Origin: Welwitschia mirabilis
Taxonomy: Eukaryota > Gnetophyta > Gnetopsida > Welwitschiales
Direction: 5' to 3'
DNA: 64,000 bases
Assembly: GCA_051453625.1 (NCBI GenBank)
Contig: JBOZIK010000001.1
Location: 84,246,230 to 84,310,229 of the forward strand
Of the stretch, positions 11,097 through 22,070 are shown piece after piece. The translations under genes were made by a program, and so were the position numbers. Numbering within the stretch: position 1 is the first letter of the stretch; every line of letters starts with the position of its first letter. Below the pieces are notes generated by a model. It saw nothing but the letters and a program-made list of their open reading frames with translations. It made no database searches and was not told the DNA's origin.

Positions 11097-12417
11097 TATA
11101 GGATTGAGAACCATTAATGGTGAGTGAATAGGATTCTAAAAAATTAATAAATAATGTTCAAATGAAAATACTTTTCTTGAAAATAAATCAATAAAAAACT
11201 TATGCATAAAAATGGCAAGTATTCTAAAAATTAAAAATGATAGAAAGTATAGAAATACCGATCATATGAGCATAAGTTTTATAGTGGTCTAGGAAATCCC
11301 GCTACTCCATTCTCGATGATTAGCTTTCATCCAAGCGTGATCTGGATCTTCATTAAACTCTTCTAGATATTGCAAGTTCACTTGTAATCTTTACAAATGA
11401 CTTTGTTTGAAGGCTCAGTTTCAACCTTTTATAAGAAATCGTGGTAGTAATAATAGAATGTCCAATTGCACTGGTATCATTTATTCTTGGGCTTAATAAA
11501 AGTAAATGAAGCACTTCTTCTATAGATGATATAATCTAGAAATAATGGAGTACTATAGATACAATGATTAATCCATAAGATTCTATAGTTCGGCAAAAGG
11601 TCTTATAGTGATTTTACTCTTAGCTTATAATGGAATATTTTATGATTATTACAAGTGAAAACATGCTTTTAATGGTCATAAAATAGCTACATAATGATTA
11701 TAAAATTTGTGTTTCTATTTTAGTTGGTCGACTCCTCAAACATCCAGTGGACCCCTCCTAGTATTATCACTTAAATAGGTTGCTTGAGTGAACTTTTCAT
11801 TTGTCCTAGTTTCTTATGGCTTCATGTTTAGTTAATTTCTCAGGGTTTGATCGACCACTTATCTAGTCCCCTACATATTTATCTAGTGATCTTCTTGGTC
11901 CTAAGAAAATCTATCTATTTTTTTACATCAGGTCCAATTAACTCCTTAGGAATTCAGTCAACCCCTTACTGATCATGGGTAAAGTATTGATGGTTAGTTC
12001 TCAAATCTGGTCGACCCCTTAGATGTCTAGTTAATCCCTTGACAATCGATTTAGGAGTATCAGGTAAATAATTCTTAGGTTTGGTTAATCCCTTAGATGT
12101 CCAGTCGACCCCTTGATGATCAGTTCAAGAGTACTAGTTCTCAGGTTCATAGGTCCAATCGACACCTCAGAAGTCTGGTTAATCCCTCTGAATTCAGTTC
12201 ATTTCTAAAAGTTTACTCTAGGTGTGGTCGACCCCTTAGAAATCCAATCGATTCCTTAAAAAGGTAATAAAACTTGATAGGTTTTAGGATTAAAATATGA
12301 CATTTATTACTTTAGCTTCTAACCTACAAGTGATCAATATTTTCTACACAAAATACAATAAATTATACTACACAAAAAACATTAGTTTAACATCAATTGG
12401 CAATTTATAATTTAACA
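11097..12417 (-). mobile_element. 3' LTR of the outer copia element
   Basis: On the minus strand it begins TGTTAAATTATAAATTG at 12417 and ends …cctata at 11097. It aligns with 23808-25699 in the same orientation and with 14726-16193 and 20487-21922 in the opposite orientation. It contains the gtcgacc-type sub-repeats with a 74-bp spacing (for example 12041 and 12115). Confidence 0.75.
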
Positions 12418-12430
12418 ATTTACCCCTTTG
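12418..12430 (-). promoter_or_regulatory. Polypurine tract of the outer copia element
   Basis: On the minus strand this reads caaaggggtaaat immediately before the 3' LTR. The inner copy has caaaggggagat at the same place (20475-20486). Such tracts prime plus-strand DNA synthesis in LTR retrotransposons. Confidence 0.65.
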
Positions 12431-12932
12431 ACATTGATGGCAAATATTTCCTTAGTTGGAAAATATTGAATCTAAGAAATCTCCCCCTCATGGAATGTCT
12501 ATTAATATTTGCAAAAAAAATAATAATAAATAATTTATATAAAGTAAGACATTTTGAAAATTTTTAATTTATGTTATCATTAAAACAATTTGAGGTGCAA
12601 TTTTAAAGAGATTAAAAAAATGCCAAAATATCTACAAAAAAACATTTATAAGAATAACATTTTGATCATGCATTATTTAACAACTTTGAGAGAAATCAAA
12701 GATTTGGTTTATAAGAAATAAAAGTGCACTACAAATTTTAGATAAAAATAATAAAAAACAAGTGCATTTTTATTACGTTAAGATAAGCAGTACAAATTAA
12801 AAGTGCTCATCAACAGTAGATACAATGAAAATAACATAAGTAACACATCTAATTCTCCCCCTTTTAACATTAATAACAAAGAATATAAATACACATGAAC
12901 ATGAAAGAAAAACATAAGCATAGAAAAAAGAG
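12431..12932 (-). other. 3' untranslated spacer of the outer copia element
   Basis: This AT-rich sequence lies between the stop of the accessory ORF and the polypurine tract. It is homologous to 19914-20474 of the inner element, including the block around ccccttttaacattaat (complement of a 'ttgatatcaaaaagg' stretch in the other copy). No coding potential is seen. Confidence 0.6.
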
Positions 12933-13970
12933 CTAATCAGATTCCTTTTCTTCCTCTTCTTCAAATGCTTCTTTAGAATCTTCTTCTTCTTCCTCCTCCT
13001 CTTCTTTAGCTGCCTTCTAAGATGAACTTCTAGCTTCTTCAAAAGTGTCAGCAATCTCATACCTAGCTACAATAAGAGCTTCCTTTATATGCCTAGTACG
13101 AGGGTCAGTCCACCTTAGATATGAAAGTGTCTTTTCTAGAGAGGCTTGCTTAGGAGAAAAAGATTTAGAGGACTTATTTGAAGTAACAAAGACATGCATG
13201 CAAGATAATGTCACACACCCAATGAGTGATATGGGTTGAAGAATTTCAATATTTGGATGAAAAGTTACATGATAATAACAGCACATATTAGAAATTAACA
13301 CAAAGTAGGGTAAAGTCCTAGTTTTAGGATACTCTAACTAAGAAGCCATATTTTTTAGTATAATGATAGGATCATCAATGGAGTATCTGGTTCCTACCTA
13401 GTACATCAAATAGATCCTATAGTTAGAGGCCTCATTACAATAACCCATCAAAGGCTAAAAGTTATAGGTAAAAACTAAGTAAAGAAAATGGTACTTGAAA
13501 ATGATATGCTTCCAGCTATAGAGCTTATCACATATCTCCCTTCTAACCTCTACTTTATCTTTTATAAAGTTACAAAGAGGCCAAAACTTCTCATCATCCC
13601 CTTTTAAAAGATTAATAATAGCCACAATAAAGTTGGTAGTAAATTTTATCCTCTTCCCTAAAACTAGGGTTTCAAGGATTCTAGAGTCAATATCATAAGA
13701 AGAATTACAATAGAATATTTTATTAAGGAAAGAATAAGATGAACCTGAAACATCACGAAGATAAGACAGATCCTGATCTCACAAGAGTTGGATTACGTCT
13801 CTAAGCTCTCTAAACTTTAAAGTAGCAATAGATCTTTTCTGGCATAAATTTTTATTTTCAAACTTCTCAGAGAACTTTTTTAAAGCATCTTTAGATATTC
13901 CTTAGTAGAAATAAGAAGGATATCTAGCTAAAAATTCCTTGTTCCTTCTCTTGGAGGATCCCTCAACCAT
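12933..13970 (-). pseudogene. Accessory ORF of a non-autonomous copia element (plant-transposon-protein-like)
   Basis: A single frame of about 345 codons runs from ATG at 13970 (MVEGSSKRRNKEFLARYPSY) to TAG at 12933, broken only by about six internal stops. The C-terminus is a run of Glu with Lys/Asp/Ser. The same protein is encoded by the inner copy at 18746-19913. The middle (around residues 70-130: SYSFLNKIFYCN, ETLVLGKRIKFTTNFI) has the order 'V/Y-x-F-L-x-x-F-Y-x-N ... V-x-G-x-x-I-x-x-x' that I associate with the putative plant transposon protein domain found in plant retroelements. That link is from memory of the family pattern and is tentative. The frame occupies the position where integrase and RT would lie. 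Most stops are one transition from Gln or Trp codons. Function unknown. Confidence 0.6.
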
Positions 13971-14439
13971 TTCAACTTCTTAGTAGAAGATTGAAGACAA
14001 GAGAAATCTAATAAAATTATTAGATCTAGAAAAAATAAGAGAATTGAACATAATGAAAAGGTTTTGGATGCCACTTGTTTTTATAGAGAAGGTCAATTAG
14101 GGTGATTTTATGAATGAAATCAGGCTACCAATAGTACTTCCACATTGTAACCCTTTAGGTTCAATTGACTTATTAGAGTTCTAGTCAACTTATTAAGATG
14201 CAGGTCTACAATGCTAAAAAGAGTCTAGGAAACCAAGATTTCAAGTAATCAATCAACTACATCTAGTTGACTGAATCATAGATCTGGTTGACTACCCTAT
14301 AATCAACTAAAAAATGGTAAGTTAACACCTAGTTCATTTTTGTGATGAAGAAAAATATTATAATTTAGGGGTTTCATAATAGTATCTACTAGTTAATGTT
14401 TTGTATTAAAAAATTCATAATATTAATTCCTTTTTAAAC
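13971..14439 (-). other. Spacer between pre-integrase remnant and accessory ORF
   Basis: Non-coding sequence matching 18251-18745 of the inner copy, including a GTCGAC-like run (…gttgactgaatc near 14260) reminiscent of the LTR sub-repeat. It is probably the leader of the accessory ORF. Confidence 0.55.
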
Positions 14440-14725
14440 TTTATAATTAACATGATCTAATCATTTATTACAAAACTCTTCATGAGCATTATGAGAAAAA
14501 TAACATGAGGAAAATGATTGATCTATGCTATAAACATTATCTATTATATTTTCTTTAAGGATAATATCATTTGATTTGCCATGCAAAATTTTAAATTTAG
14601 ACTTATAAAAAACTATCTTATTACCTTTGTTACATATTTAACTAATACTCGATAAATTATGCTTTAAACCATTAACATATAGAAATTTATTAATTCTAGG
14701 TAAGTTACCTCCACCTATGCCTTTA
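14440..14725 (-). pseudogene. Outer copia element: second part of the pre-integrase domain
   Basis: On the minus strand a frame with two or three stops reads …INKFLYVNGLKHNLSSIS, then CNKGNKIVFYKSKF, then a region ending LDHV. This is the classic copia GAG-pre-integrase segment (L-Y-V-x-x-L-K-x-N-L-x-S-I-S, C-x-x-G-x-x-V-x-F, and the L-x-H-V that precedes integrase). It continues the frame that stops at 21923 on the far side of the inserted element. Nothing of the integrase core follows. Confidence 0.75.
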
Positions 14726-14984
14726 TGTTAGATGTATTGTTAATTGATGTCAAAATAATGTTTTCTATAAAGCAAATTTTATGTATCATGTGTAGAAAAT
14801 ATTAACCATTTGCAGGTTATATGTTAAAGCTAAGAATGTTACATTCTGATTACTAAAAACTTAGCAAGTTTACTTACCCTCTTGAGGGATCAACTAAACT
14901 TTTAAGGAGTTGACCATACCTAGAGCATACTCTTAGAATTGAATTAAATTCAGAGGAATCGACCAGACTTCTAATAGATTGACT

Positions 14985-15220
14985 GAACCTATGAAGCTAA
15001 GAACCTAATATCCCTAAATAGATTGTCAAGGGGCTAATCAGATCTATAATGGGTTGATTAGACCTGAGCACTGTGTACTTGATATCCCTAAATAGATTAT
15101 CAAGAGTTCATCTGAACCTATGAGGAGTTAATCGAACTTGAGCACTGTGTACTTGATATCCCTAAGACAATTATCAAGGGATTAATACAACATCTAATGA
15201 GTTGATTAGACCTGATGCAA
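14985..15220. repeat. 74-bp tandem sub-repeats in the copia LTR
   Basis: The anchor tccctaa recurs at 15011, 15085 and 15159, and gcactgtgtacttgatatcc at 15069 and 15143, all exactly 74 bp apart. Each unit holds two partial copies of a gaccagacct-like decamer. The same period is kept in the 3' LTR (20775, 20849, 20923) and in the outer element (12041, 12115). Confidence 0.85.
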
Positions 15221-15526
15221 AAAACTAGAATGGTTTTTTTACCAGTATAAGTAGGTGACTGGATAGTTATGTGGGCAACCAGATGAGGGGTCAATTAAAT
15301 CCTAAGGTGTTAATCAGACATGGAGTTGTAAAAAATTGGGATGATCACAAAGTTTACTTGGATGACCTATTTAAGTCATGGTACCAAGAGGGGTTGACCA
15401 GACATTTGAGGAGTTAACTACCCAAAACGGAAATTAAATTTTATATTCATTATGTATCCATTTTATAGTTGTTTATAACCATTAAAAGCATGTTTTTACT
15501 TATAATAAATTCCAAAAGCCTTTTAT

Positions 15527-15534
15527 TATAAATA
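15527..15534 (+). promoter_or_regulatory. LTR TATA box (copia)
   Basis: TATAAATA lies downstream of the sub-repeats. The 3' LTR has TATAAAAA at 21290-21297 in the same context (after gccttccat or gccttttat). This is the likely core promoter of the family. Confidence 0.5.
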
Positions 15535-16195
15535 TCCAAGTGATAGATTATTAAAAAAAAGTTTTTTGATTCATTCTTAGAAGGACTAAAACTTGTGATT
15601 TTCATTGTAACATCTTGACACTAGATTCTTAACCAAGGATGAGTCATCATGTATTGTATCTTTGCATAAGAGGTCAAATCCTATATTTCATTATTATATC
15701 ATCTATAGGAGAAGAGCTTCATTACTATCATTTGAGATGAATAATAAGTGATATTAATGCATTTGAACATTCTATCATCACTACCACATATTGTAAAAGG
15801 TTGATACTTAGCCTGCAAAAGTCTATTGAAATGTTAAGACTTAGCCCAAAAAAATCTGTTAAAAATATTGAGACTTAGCTTACAAAAGTCTATGTGTACA
15901 GGTTACACGTAAATCTACAATACCTGAAAGAGTTAATACAAATCTGAGTTAAGCTTGATAATAAGCTAATAATCAAGAGTGGAGTAGGGGGTTTCTTGAA
16001 CCACTATAAAACTTGCATGCATTTGGTTGGTATTTTTATGCTTTTTGTTATTTTTATTTTTCTGAATATTTTTGGTTTTCCTTTTAAGCATGAGTTTGTT
16101 AGTGATTTATTTTAAGTAAATTTGTATTTAAGTTTATTTGAATATTTTTAAAGAACCTATTCAATGTCTCATCTAGGATTTTTAATCCCCACATT

Positions 16196-16207
16196 TGATA
16201 TCAGAGT
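16196..16207 (+). promoter_or_regulatory. Primer-binding site, initiator tRNA-Met
   Basis: TGATATCAGAGT lies two bases after the LTR end. The canonical plant site complementary to the 3' end of initiator tRNA-Met is TGGTATCAGAGC; the two differences are G to A and C to T. Confidence 0.8.
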
Positions 16208-16259
16208 AAGATTGAGTCCATTTTCAAATTTTAATTGATCTAGTCTCTAGAACCTAAAA

Positions 16260-17450
16260 ATGACTAACTCCTCTAATGGCTTTTCCACTAGTTATCCACC
16301 TTTGTTTAATGGATCAATTAGGCATATTAAAAAGCTAAAATGAGAATATTCCTTAGACCCTTAGATGCAGATATTGAAGAGGTTATCTATAAAAGGTTAT
16401 AATATGCCTATGTTAACAAAAACTAATGCAAATGATAATAGCATTTTAGTTCTCAAATCCAGAGATTAATTGACTATTACTAATAAAACCAAAGCTACAC
16501 ATATGCTTATGCTCTTAATGCAATATTTTTTATAGTTTCTGTAGATGAATTTAAACATAATATAAATTAAAATCATATAAAGAAAGCATGGGATATTCTT
16601 GAGGTGGCTCATAAAGGAAATTTCATCATAAAGTAAGTCAAGCTACATATGCTCATCTCCAAATTTGAATATATTTACATGGACAATGAGGAGATATTAC
16701 AGGAGTTCTTTACTAGACTTATAGACATCATCAACTCTATGATAAATCTAGGTGAATGTTTGAATAAAACAAATGTGATTAGAAAAATACTAAGATCACT
16801 TTCAAAGAGATTTAAACCTAAAGTCACAGCAATCGAGAAAAGTAATGACATCAACATAATGGTACTAGAAGAACTTTAAGGTAATTTATAAACTTATGAA
16901 TTAAAATTTACTAAAGATAAGAAAAAACATATTACTTTGAAGTGTATGAAAGAAGGATATAGGTCTAAAAAGTCAAATGAAGAATTAGGTGATGATAAAG
17001 TTGCTCTTCTAATAGAAGGTTCAAGAAATTCTTGCATAAAATGAAAAAAAAGATGAGCCAAGTGAAAGTACAAAAAAGGACACCTAAAATATAGGAAGAA
17101 TCAAGATAAAGTAAAATAAATCCAATGCTACTCTTGCAAAGGAATTGGACATATGGCTAATAAGTTCCCAAACACCAAAAGAGATCATAAGAAGTTAAAA
17201 AATTTTTCATTTATTGCAACATGGAACAGCATATAAGAGCTTAATGATTTTTATATAATTAATGAATAATAGGATGAGCTAAACAATACTTATCATAAAA
17301 TGTATGAGAAATGTGAAAAGTTGGTAAGGAGGATAAATTATTTAAATAAAGTTGTAAAGTCCCTCACTAAAGAGAAGGAATAAATAGGAAAAAATACAAA
17401 TTACTTAAATTTAATAGCTCTAATCTCATGTCACAAGTAAAATATATTTT
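16260..17450 (+). pseudogene. Copia gag (UBN2-type) with degraded zinc knuckle, inner element
   Basis: Gag forms the virus-like particle. The frame starts MTNSSNGFSTSYPPLFNG at 16260, as in the outer copy (minus strand, 23741). The best-preserved stretch (16649-16879) reads …LISKFEYIYMDNEEILQEFF, then ECLNKTNVIRKILRSL, KPKVTAIEKS and VLEEL. This is the UBN2 gag pattern with E-F…L-R-x-L-P…F-x-x-K-V-x-A-I-E. The zinc knuckle at 17126-17167 reads CYSCKGIGHMANKF: two Cys and the His are kept but the last Cys is Phe. There are many stops and at least two frame changes. Confidence 0.8.
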
Positions 17451-17814
17451 TTTTTAGGTTAATAAATTTTCTAGTGATTCTTCTAAATTAGAATAGATGC
17501 TTAAAGTTCAAAAACCTACTGGTGATAAATTAGCTATTGAATACATACCTCAAAATCCATAAGATCAAAAAATGGAGGTAACTTGACAAAATAAGTTTAC
17601 TTCTAGAGTTATTTGTTACTTTTGTAGAAAAATAGAACATTTAAATCTTTTTTGCAATGTTAGCAAGTTAATGTTGTCTTTATATTCAATTAGTTCTTTA
17701 CCATTTAAATTTATTCCAAAAAGTATTATACCACATAAGTCTAAAATAACTAAGTGGATGAAAGCTAATGATCTTAAAATTCTCTTAACTTAGATAACTT
17801 TTAAGAGCTTAAAT
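17451..17814 (+). other. Linker between gag and protease remnants, inner copia element
   Basis: Degenerate coding sequence without identifiable motifs. A weak CYF-type fragment near 17610-17665 (ICYFCRKIEHL) may be a second, damaged zinc-knuckle-like element. Matching sequence lies at about 22240-22300 in the outer copy (minus strand). Confidence 0.4.
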
Positions 17815-18250
17815 GCAAGTAGCTGGTACTTAGACATTAGATGCTAAAGATACATGATGGAAGACAAGTGAAATTTTTAACATTTGAGTGATATTGATAG
17901 AGGTAATATTACCTTTGAAGATAATGGAAAAGTAAAAATAGAAGATATTGAAAGACAACAGAGGTAATTTAGCAAAAATTAACAAAGTGCTATATGTTAA
18001 TGATTTAAAGAAAATTTATTAAGTATTACCCAATTGTGTAAAAAAGATCACAAAATAGTTTTTGATAAGTCAAAATGTGAAATTTTACACAAAAAATCAA
18101 GCGTTATTATCCTTAGAGGGAAAAAAATAGATGATTCTTATAGGATAGATTAATCAATTTCTCCATATTATTTGTCTCATGATGTTCATGTAAAGTTATG
18201 GCATAAATAATTAAACCATGTTAATAATACAATTGAAAAAGAAAATAATT
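17815..18250 (+). pseudogene. Copia protease end and pre-integrase remnant, inner element
   Basis: Near 17818 the frame reads SWYLDIRC*RYMMEDK, the decayed form of the copia W-Y-L-D-S-G-C-S-R-H-M-T signature. This is followed by NKVLYVNDLKKIY, the L-Y-V-x-x-L-K motif of the pre-integrase domain, about 17985-18020. Stops and frame shifts are frequent. No HHCC finger or DDE core of integrase follows. Confidence 0.7.
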
Positions 18251-18745
18251 TTTTAAATTTTTATTAAAATAGAACATTGACTACTAGATATTATTATGAA
18301 ATCCTAAATTTGTGAAATTTTTCTTAATAATCAAAACAAACTTGGGGTTAACTTATCATCCTCTAACTAATTACAAGGTGGTCGACTAGATCTATGATTC
18401 AGTTAACTAGATGTAATTAGTCAACTGGCCTGAAAGCCGAGTTACTTAGACCTATTTCAGTACTATAGATCTGTGTCATGGCAGATCAATTAGAACTTCA
18501 ACTAGATGACTAGACCTGATGGATTATAGTGAAGAAGTACCATCAGGGGATCTAATTTCATTCTTTAAATCATTTTAATTGACCTTCTTGATGAAAGAAA
18601 GAGGCACCCAAATTAGTTTTATTATGTTCTGGCCTCATTTTTCTTCTAGATATAGAGTTTTTTCCTTTAGGTATAAAGCTTTGCTTCTAGATCTAGTGAT
18701 TTTTCTTAGATTTTCTTGATTTTAAGCTCTTGTAGAGAGTTTATA
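18251..18745 (+). other. Spacer before the accessory ORF, inner copia element
   Basis: Non-coding; it includes a gtggtcgactagatctatgat stretch resembling the LTR sub-repeats. The last 150 bp are T-rich and lead to the ATG at 18746. It probably serves as the 5' leader of the accessory ORF. Confidence 0.5.
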
Positions 18746-19913
18746 ATGGCTAAATGTTCCTCTATGAAAAGATTCAAGGAGGTTACAGCTAGAGATCCCT
18801 CTTATTTCTACCAAATAATATCTGAGGAGGATATAGAAAAGTTCTCTAAAAGGTTTGATAAGAATCCTATCTGTCAAGATTAATATTTTACTACTTAAAA
18901 TCTTAAAGAGCTCAAGGAGGTGATCTAGCTCCTAAGATATTAGGATCTTAATTACTATCTTGATGTTTCGGGTTGAGCATATCCATTTCTTACCTATATG
19001 TTTTACTATAATGCTTCTTATGATCATGACTTGGGAACTCTTAAAACCCTAGTTTTGAAAAAAAGGATGAGGATCACTACAAATATTATTTCAATTATCA
19101 CATATCTATTCATAGGATATTATGAAGAATTTTAGCCTCTTCATGACTTCATGAAAGATAAGCCAGTAGTCATAAGAGAAATTTATGATAAGTCACATTT
19201 GTGAAAACATACCATTTCCACTTCCTTGCTTATTTCTTAATAATGTTTCCTTTATTTAATTTTTACCTATAACTGCCTTTGATGGGCCATCATAATAAGG
19301 CCTCTAACTATATAACTTACTTGATGTATTTTGCAGGAACTGGGCACTCCATTAATGTCCTTTCCATCATACTGAAAAATATGGTCTCTCATCTATAGTA
19401 CTACCCTATTCTATACTAATCACTAATCAGTGCCATCATTTTTATGTGTCCTTTTATCATAAGCTTGAAATCCTCTAACCCATGGCACCCATTAGGCATG
19501 TGACATTTTCTCACATGCATATTTTTGCTTCTTCCAAGAAGTCTTTAAAATTATCCTCTCCTAAGGAAGTCTCTCCTAATTAGACTATTNNNNNNNNNNN
19601 NNNNNNNNNNNNNNNNNNNNNNNNNNNNNNNNNNNNNNNNNNNNNNNNNNNNNNNNNNNNNNNNNNNNNNNNNNNNNNNNNNNNNNNNNCTTTAAAATTA
19701 TCCTCTCCTAAGGAAGTCTCTCCTAATTAGACTATTTCATATCTGAGGCAGATTAACTCTCATACCAGACATATGAAGAAAGCTTCTATTGCAACTAGGT
19801 ATGAAATTGTTCATACTTTAGTAGAAGCCACTAGATCAATGCAAATGGTAGATGAAGAAGAATATTTCGAAGAAGAATCTAAAGAGGAGGAATAAGAAGA
19901 GGAATCTAATTAG
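18746..19913 (+). pseudogene. Accessory ORF (plant-transposon-protein-like), inner element, broken
   Basis: It starts MAKCSSMKRFKEVTARDPSY and ends in an acidic run before TAG at 19911. It is collinear with 12933-13970. Shared blocks include SYFY, LKELKEVI/FRELRDVI, the Y-P-F-L-x-x-M-F-Y segment and the Glu-rich tail. About 147 bases (a 100-N gap plus a 47-bp duplicated flank, 19590-19736) are an assembly artefact, so the real length is close to that of the outer copy. There are more stops and frame shifts than in the outer copy. Product and role are unknown. The position in place of pol suggests a trans-mobilised element. Confidence 0.55.
19590..19689. other. Assembly gap (100 N), probably false
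   Basis: The 47 bases before the gap (19543-19589) are identical to the 47 bases after it (19690-19736). The reading frame and comparison with the sister copy need only one of them. This looks like an unmerged contig overlap. Confidence 0.88.
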
Positions 19914-20474
19914 ATCTTTTCTCTATGCTTATGTCTTTTCTTTATTATTTATGTGTTTTTTTCCTCTTTGTCATTGATATCAAAAAGGGAAGAATTAGTT
20001 GTATTTCTCATATGCTTTCAGATGTAGTTTTCTCTTAATGAGCACTTTTACTTTGTACTTCTTAGTTTAATGAAATTAAAAATGTACTTGTTTTTATACT
20101 CTTAAATTTGTGTCAAATTTGTTTTTCAAATTTTTTAATTACAAATCAAATTTCCATTTGAACTTAAATTTTCTAATATGTTGAATATTAAGAATTCAAA
20201 TGATATTTATCCTATATTTAAAATGAACTATAAATTATCAATGATCAAAATGTTAATATTATATAATTAGAATGGTACTTCTTGTAAATGTTGTTTTTCT
20301 TAACTCTCTAAAATTAAACCTCAAATTGTTCAATGTCAGCATAAAATAAGACTTATCAAAATGTCTTTATTTAGTATCAAAAGGCTTAATAGTTTTACAA
20401 AACATTGGCATTTTGTAAGGGGAAGATTTCTTAATTTTAATATTTTATAACTAAGAAATTTTTTCCATTAATAT
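19914..20474 (+). other. 3' untranslated spacer of the inner copia element
   Basis: AT-rich sequence between the accessory ORF stop and the polypurine tract, matching 12431-12932 on the minus strand. No gene. Confidence 0.55.
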
Positions 20475-20486
20475 CAAAGGGGAGAT
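20475..20486 (+). promoter_or_regulatory. Polypurine tract of the inner copia element
   Basis: CAAAGGGGAGAT directly before the 3' LTR, typical of Ty1/copia elements. Confidence 0.7.
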
Positions 20487-21922
20487 TATTAAATTATGTA
20501 TTACTAATTAATGTCAAACTAATGTTTTCTGTGAAGTGAATTTTATGTATCTTGTGAAGAATATATTAACTACTTATAGGTCAGATGATAAATCTAGGAA
20601 TGTTACCTTCTGATCACTAGAAACTTGTCAAGTTCACTTACCCTCTTAAGAAGTCGATCAGACTTCTAGAGGATCGACCGCACCTAGAGCATACTCTCAG
20701 AATTGAACTGAATTTAGAGGGATAGATTGAACTTTTAAAGAATTGAATAGACCTATAAACCTAAGAATATGATATCCATAAATAGATTGTCAAGGGGTCA
20801 ATCAAACCTATGAGGAATTGACCAAACCTGAGAGTTGTGCACCTGATATCCCTGAATAGATTATCAAGAGATTAACTGGACCTATAAGGGATTGACCAGA
20901 CCTAATCACTATGCATCTAATATCTCTAAGTCAATCATCAATGGGTTAACCCAACATCCAAGAGGTCAATTAGGCCTGATGTAGAAAATTAAAATGAATT
21001 TTTATTAGGATAAGTATGTAATTAGATAGTTATATGGGTGAATGGATAATGGGTCAACTAGATCCTAAGGGATCAATCAGACATGGAGCCATAAGAAACT
21101 GGAAGAACCAAAAAGTTTGCTCGAGTAACTTATTTAAGTCATGGTACTAGGAAGGGTCAACTGAACATTTGAGGGGTCAACCAACTAGCATAGAAACAAA
21201 ATTTTATATCCATTATATATTCATTTTGTAGTCATTTATAGTCATTGGAAGTGTGTTTTTACTTGTAATAAATTCTAAAAGCCTTCCATTATAAAAATCT
21301 AATGAGAGATCACTAAAAAAGCTTTTTTAACTCTTTACTAAAGAACTAAAACTTCTGATTTTCATTCTAATATCTTGGCACTACATTTCTGACTAAGGAT
21401 GTATCATCATCTATTAAATCTTTGCATAAGAAATTAGATCTTACACTTCATTATTATATCATCTATAGGAGAAATCTCCATTATTATTATTTAAGCAAAA
21501 GAATAAGTGATAGTAGTGCTTCAGGGCATTCTATCATCATTACCACATATTATAAAAGGTTGATACTTAGCCTATGAAAGTCCATTAAAAGGTTGAGACT
21601 TAGCGTATAAAAGTTCATTGAAAGGTTGATACTTAGCCTACAAAATCCTATTGAAAACATTAAGATTGAGCTTGGAAAGATTAATGAAGATCTAGATTAG
21701 TTTTAGTAATAAGCTAATCATTGAGAGTGGAGTAGGAAGTTTCGTAAACATTTAGTTAGTATTTTTATGTTTTCTGTTATTTTCATTTTTGTGAATACTT
21801 CCAGATTTTATTTTTATGCATGAGTTTGTTAGTGATTTATTTTAAGAAAGTTTTTATTATAAGTTATTTAAATATTTTAAAAGAACATATTCATCCGCCC
21901 TCTAATGTTTTTGATCCCCACA
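20487..21922 (+). mobile_element. 3' LTR of the inner copia element
   Basis: It starts TATTAAATTATGTATTAC (TG has become TA by a transition) and ends …gatccccaca. It has 74-bp sub-repeats at 20775, 20849 and 20923, and TATAAAAA at 21290. Confidence 0.78.
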
Positions 21923-22070
21923 TCCGATACCTTCGATTTTTGCTCTTTTATTATTACTAAAATTAACTTCTGCTTCATCAAAGTTACTCAACCATTTGAA
22001 ACTAGATTTATTTCCCATAATGTATCTTGAGCATCCATTGTCTAAGTACTAGCTACTACCATTTAAGATC
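21923..22070 (-). pseudogene. Outer copia element: protease end and first part of pre-integrase domain
   Basis: The minus strand reads YLDNGCSRYIMGNKSSFKWL, followed by NNKRAKIEGIG up to the insertion point. This is the copia signature W-Y-L-D-S-G-C-S-R-H-M-T-G with few changes. The reading resumes in 14725-14440. It shows that the inner element landed within this coding sequence. Confidence 0.8.

Larger units (their letters stand above)
14726..16193 (+). mobile_element. 5' LTR of the inner copia element
   Basis: It starts TGTTAGATGTATTGTTAATTG and ends …taatccccaca, immediately before the primer site. It aligns with 20487-21922 in direct orientation. Confidence 0.8.
14726..21922 (+). mobile_element. 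Inner non-autonomous Ty1/copia element, plus strand
   Basis: Complete element with 5' LTR 14726-16193, tRNA-Met primer site 16196-16207, gag 16260-17450, protease/pre-integrase remnant 17815-18250, accessory ORF 18746-19913, polypurine tract 20475-20486 and 3' LTR 20487-21922. It lies inside the pre-integrase coding region of a sister copy in the opposite orientation. It lacks integrase, RT and RNase H. The five bases flanking it (cttta and tccga) do not match clearly, so the target duplication has decayed or the ends are a few bases off. Confidence 0.8.

Noticed and set aside
13045-13239. 64-codon plus-strand frame
   Set aside because: Antisense shadow of the accessory ORF at 12933-13970.
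16675-16857. 60-codon minus-strand frame, and its counterpart at 23143-23325 plus
   Set aside because: Antisense shadows of the conserved gag segment in the two copia copies. Their mutual similarity only reflects the gag homology.
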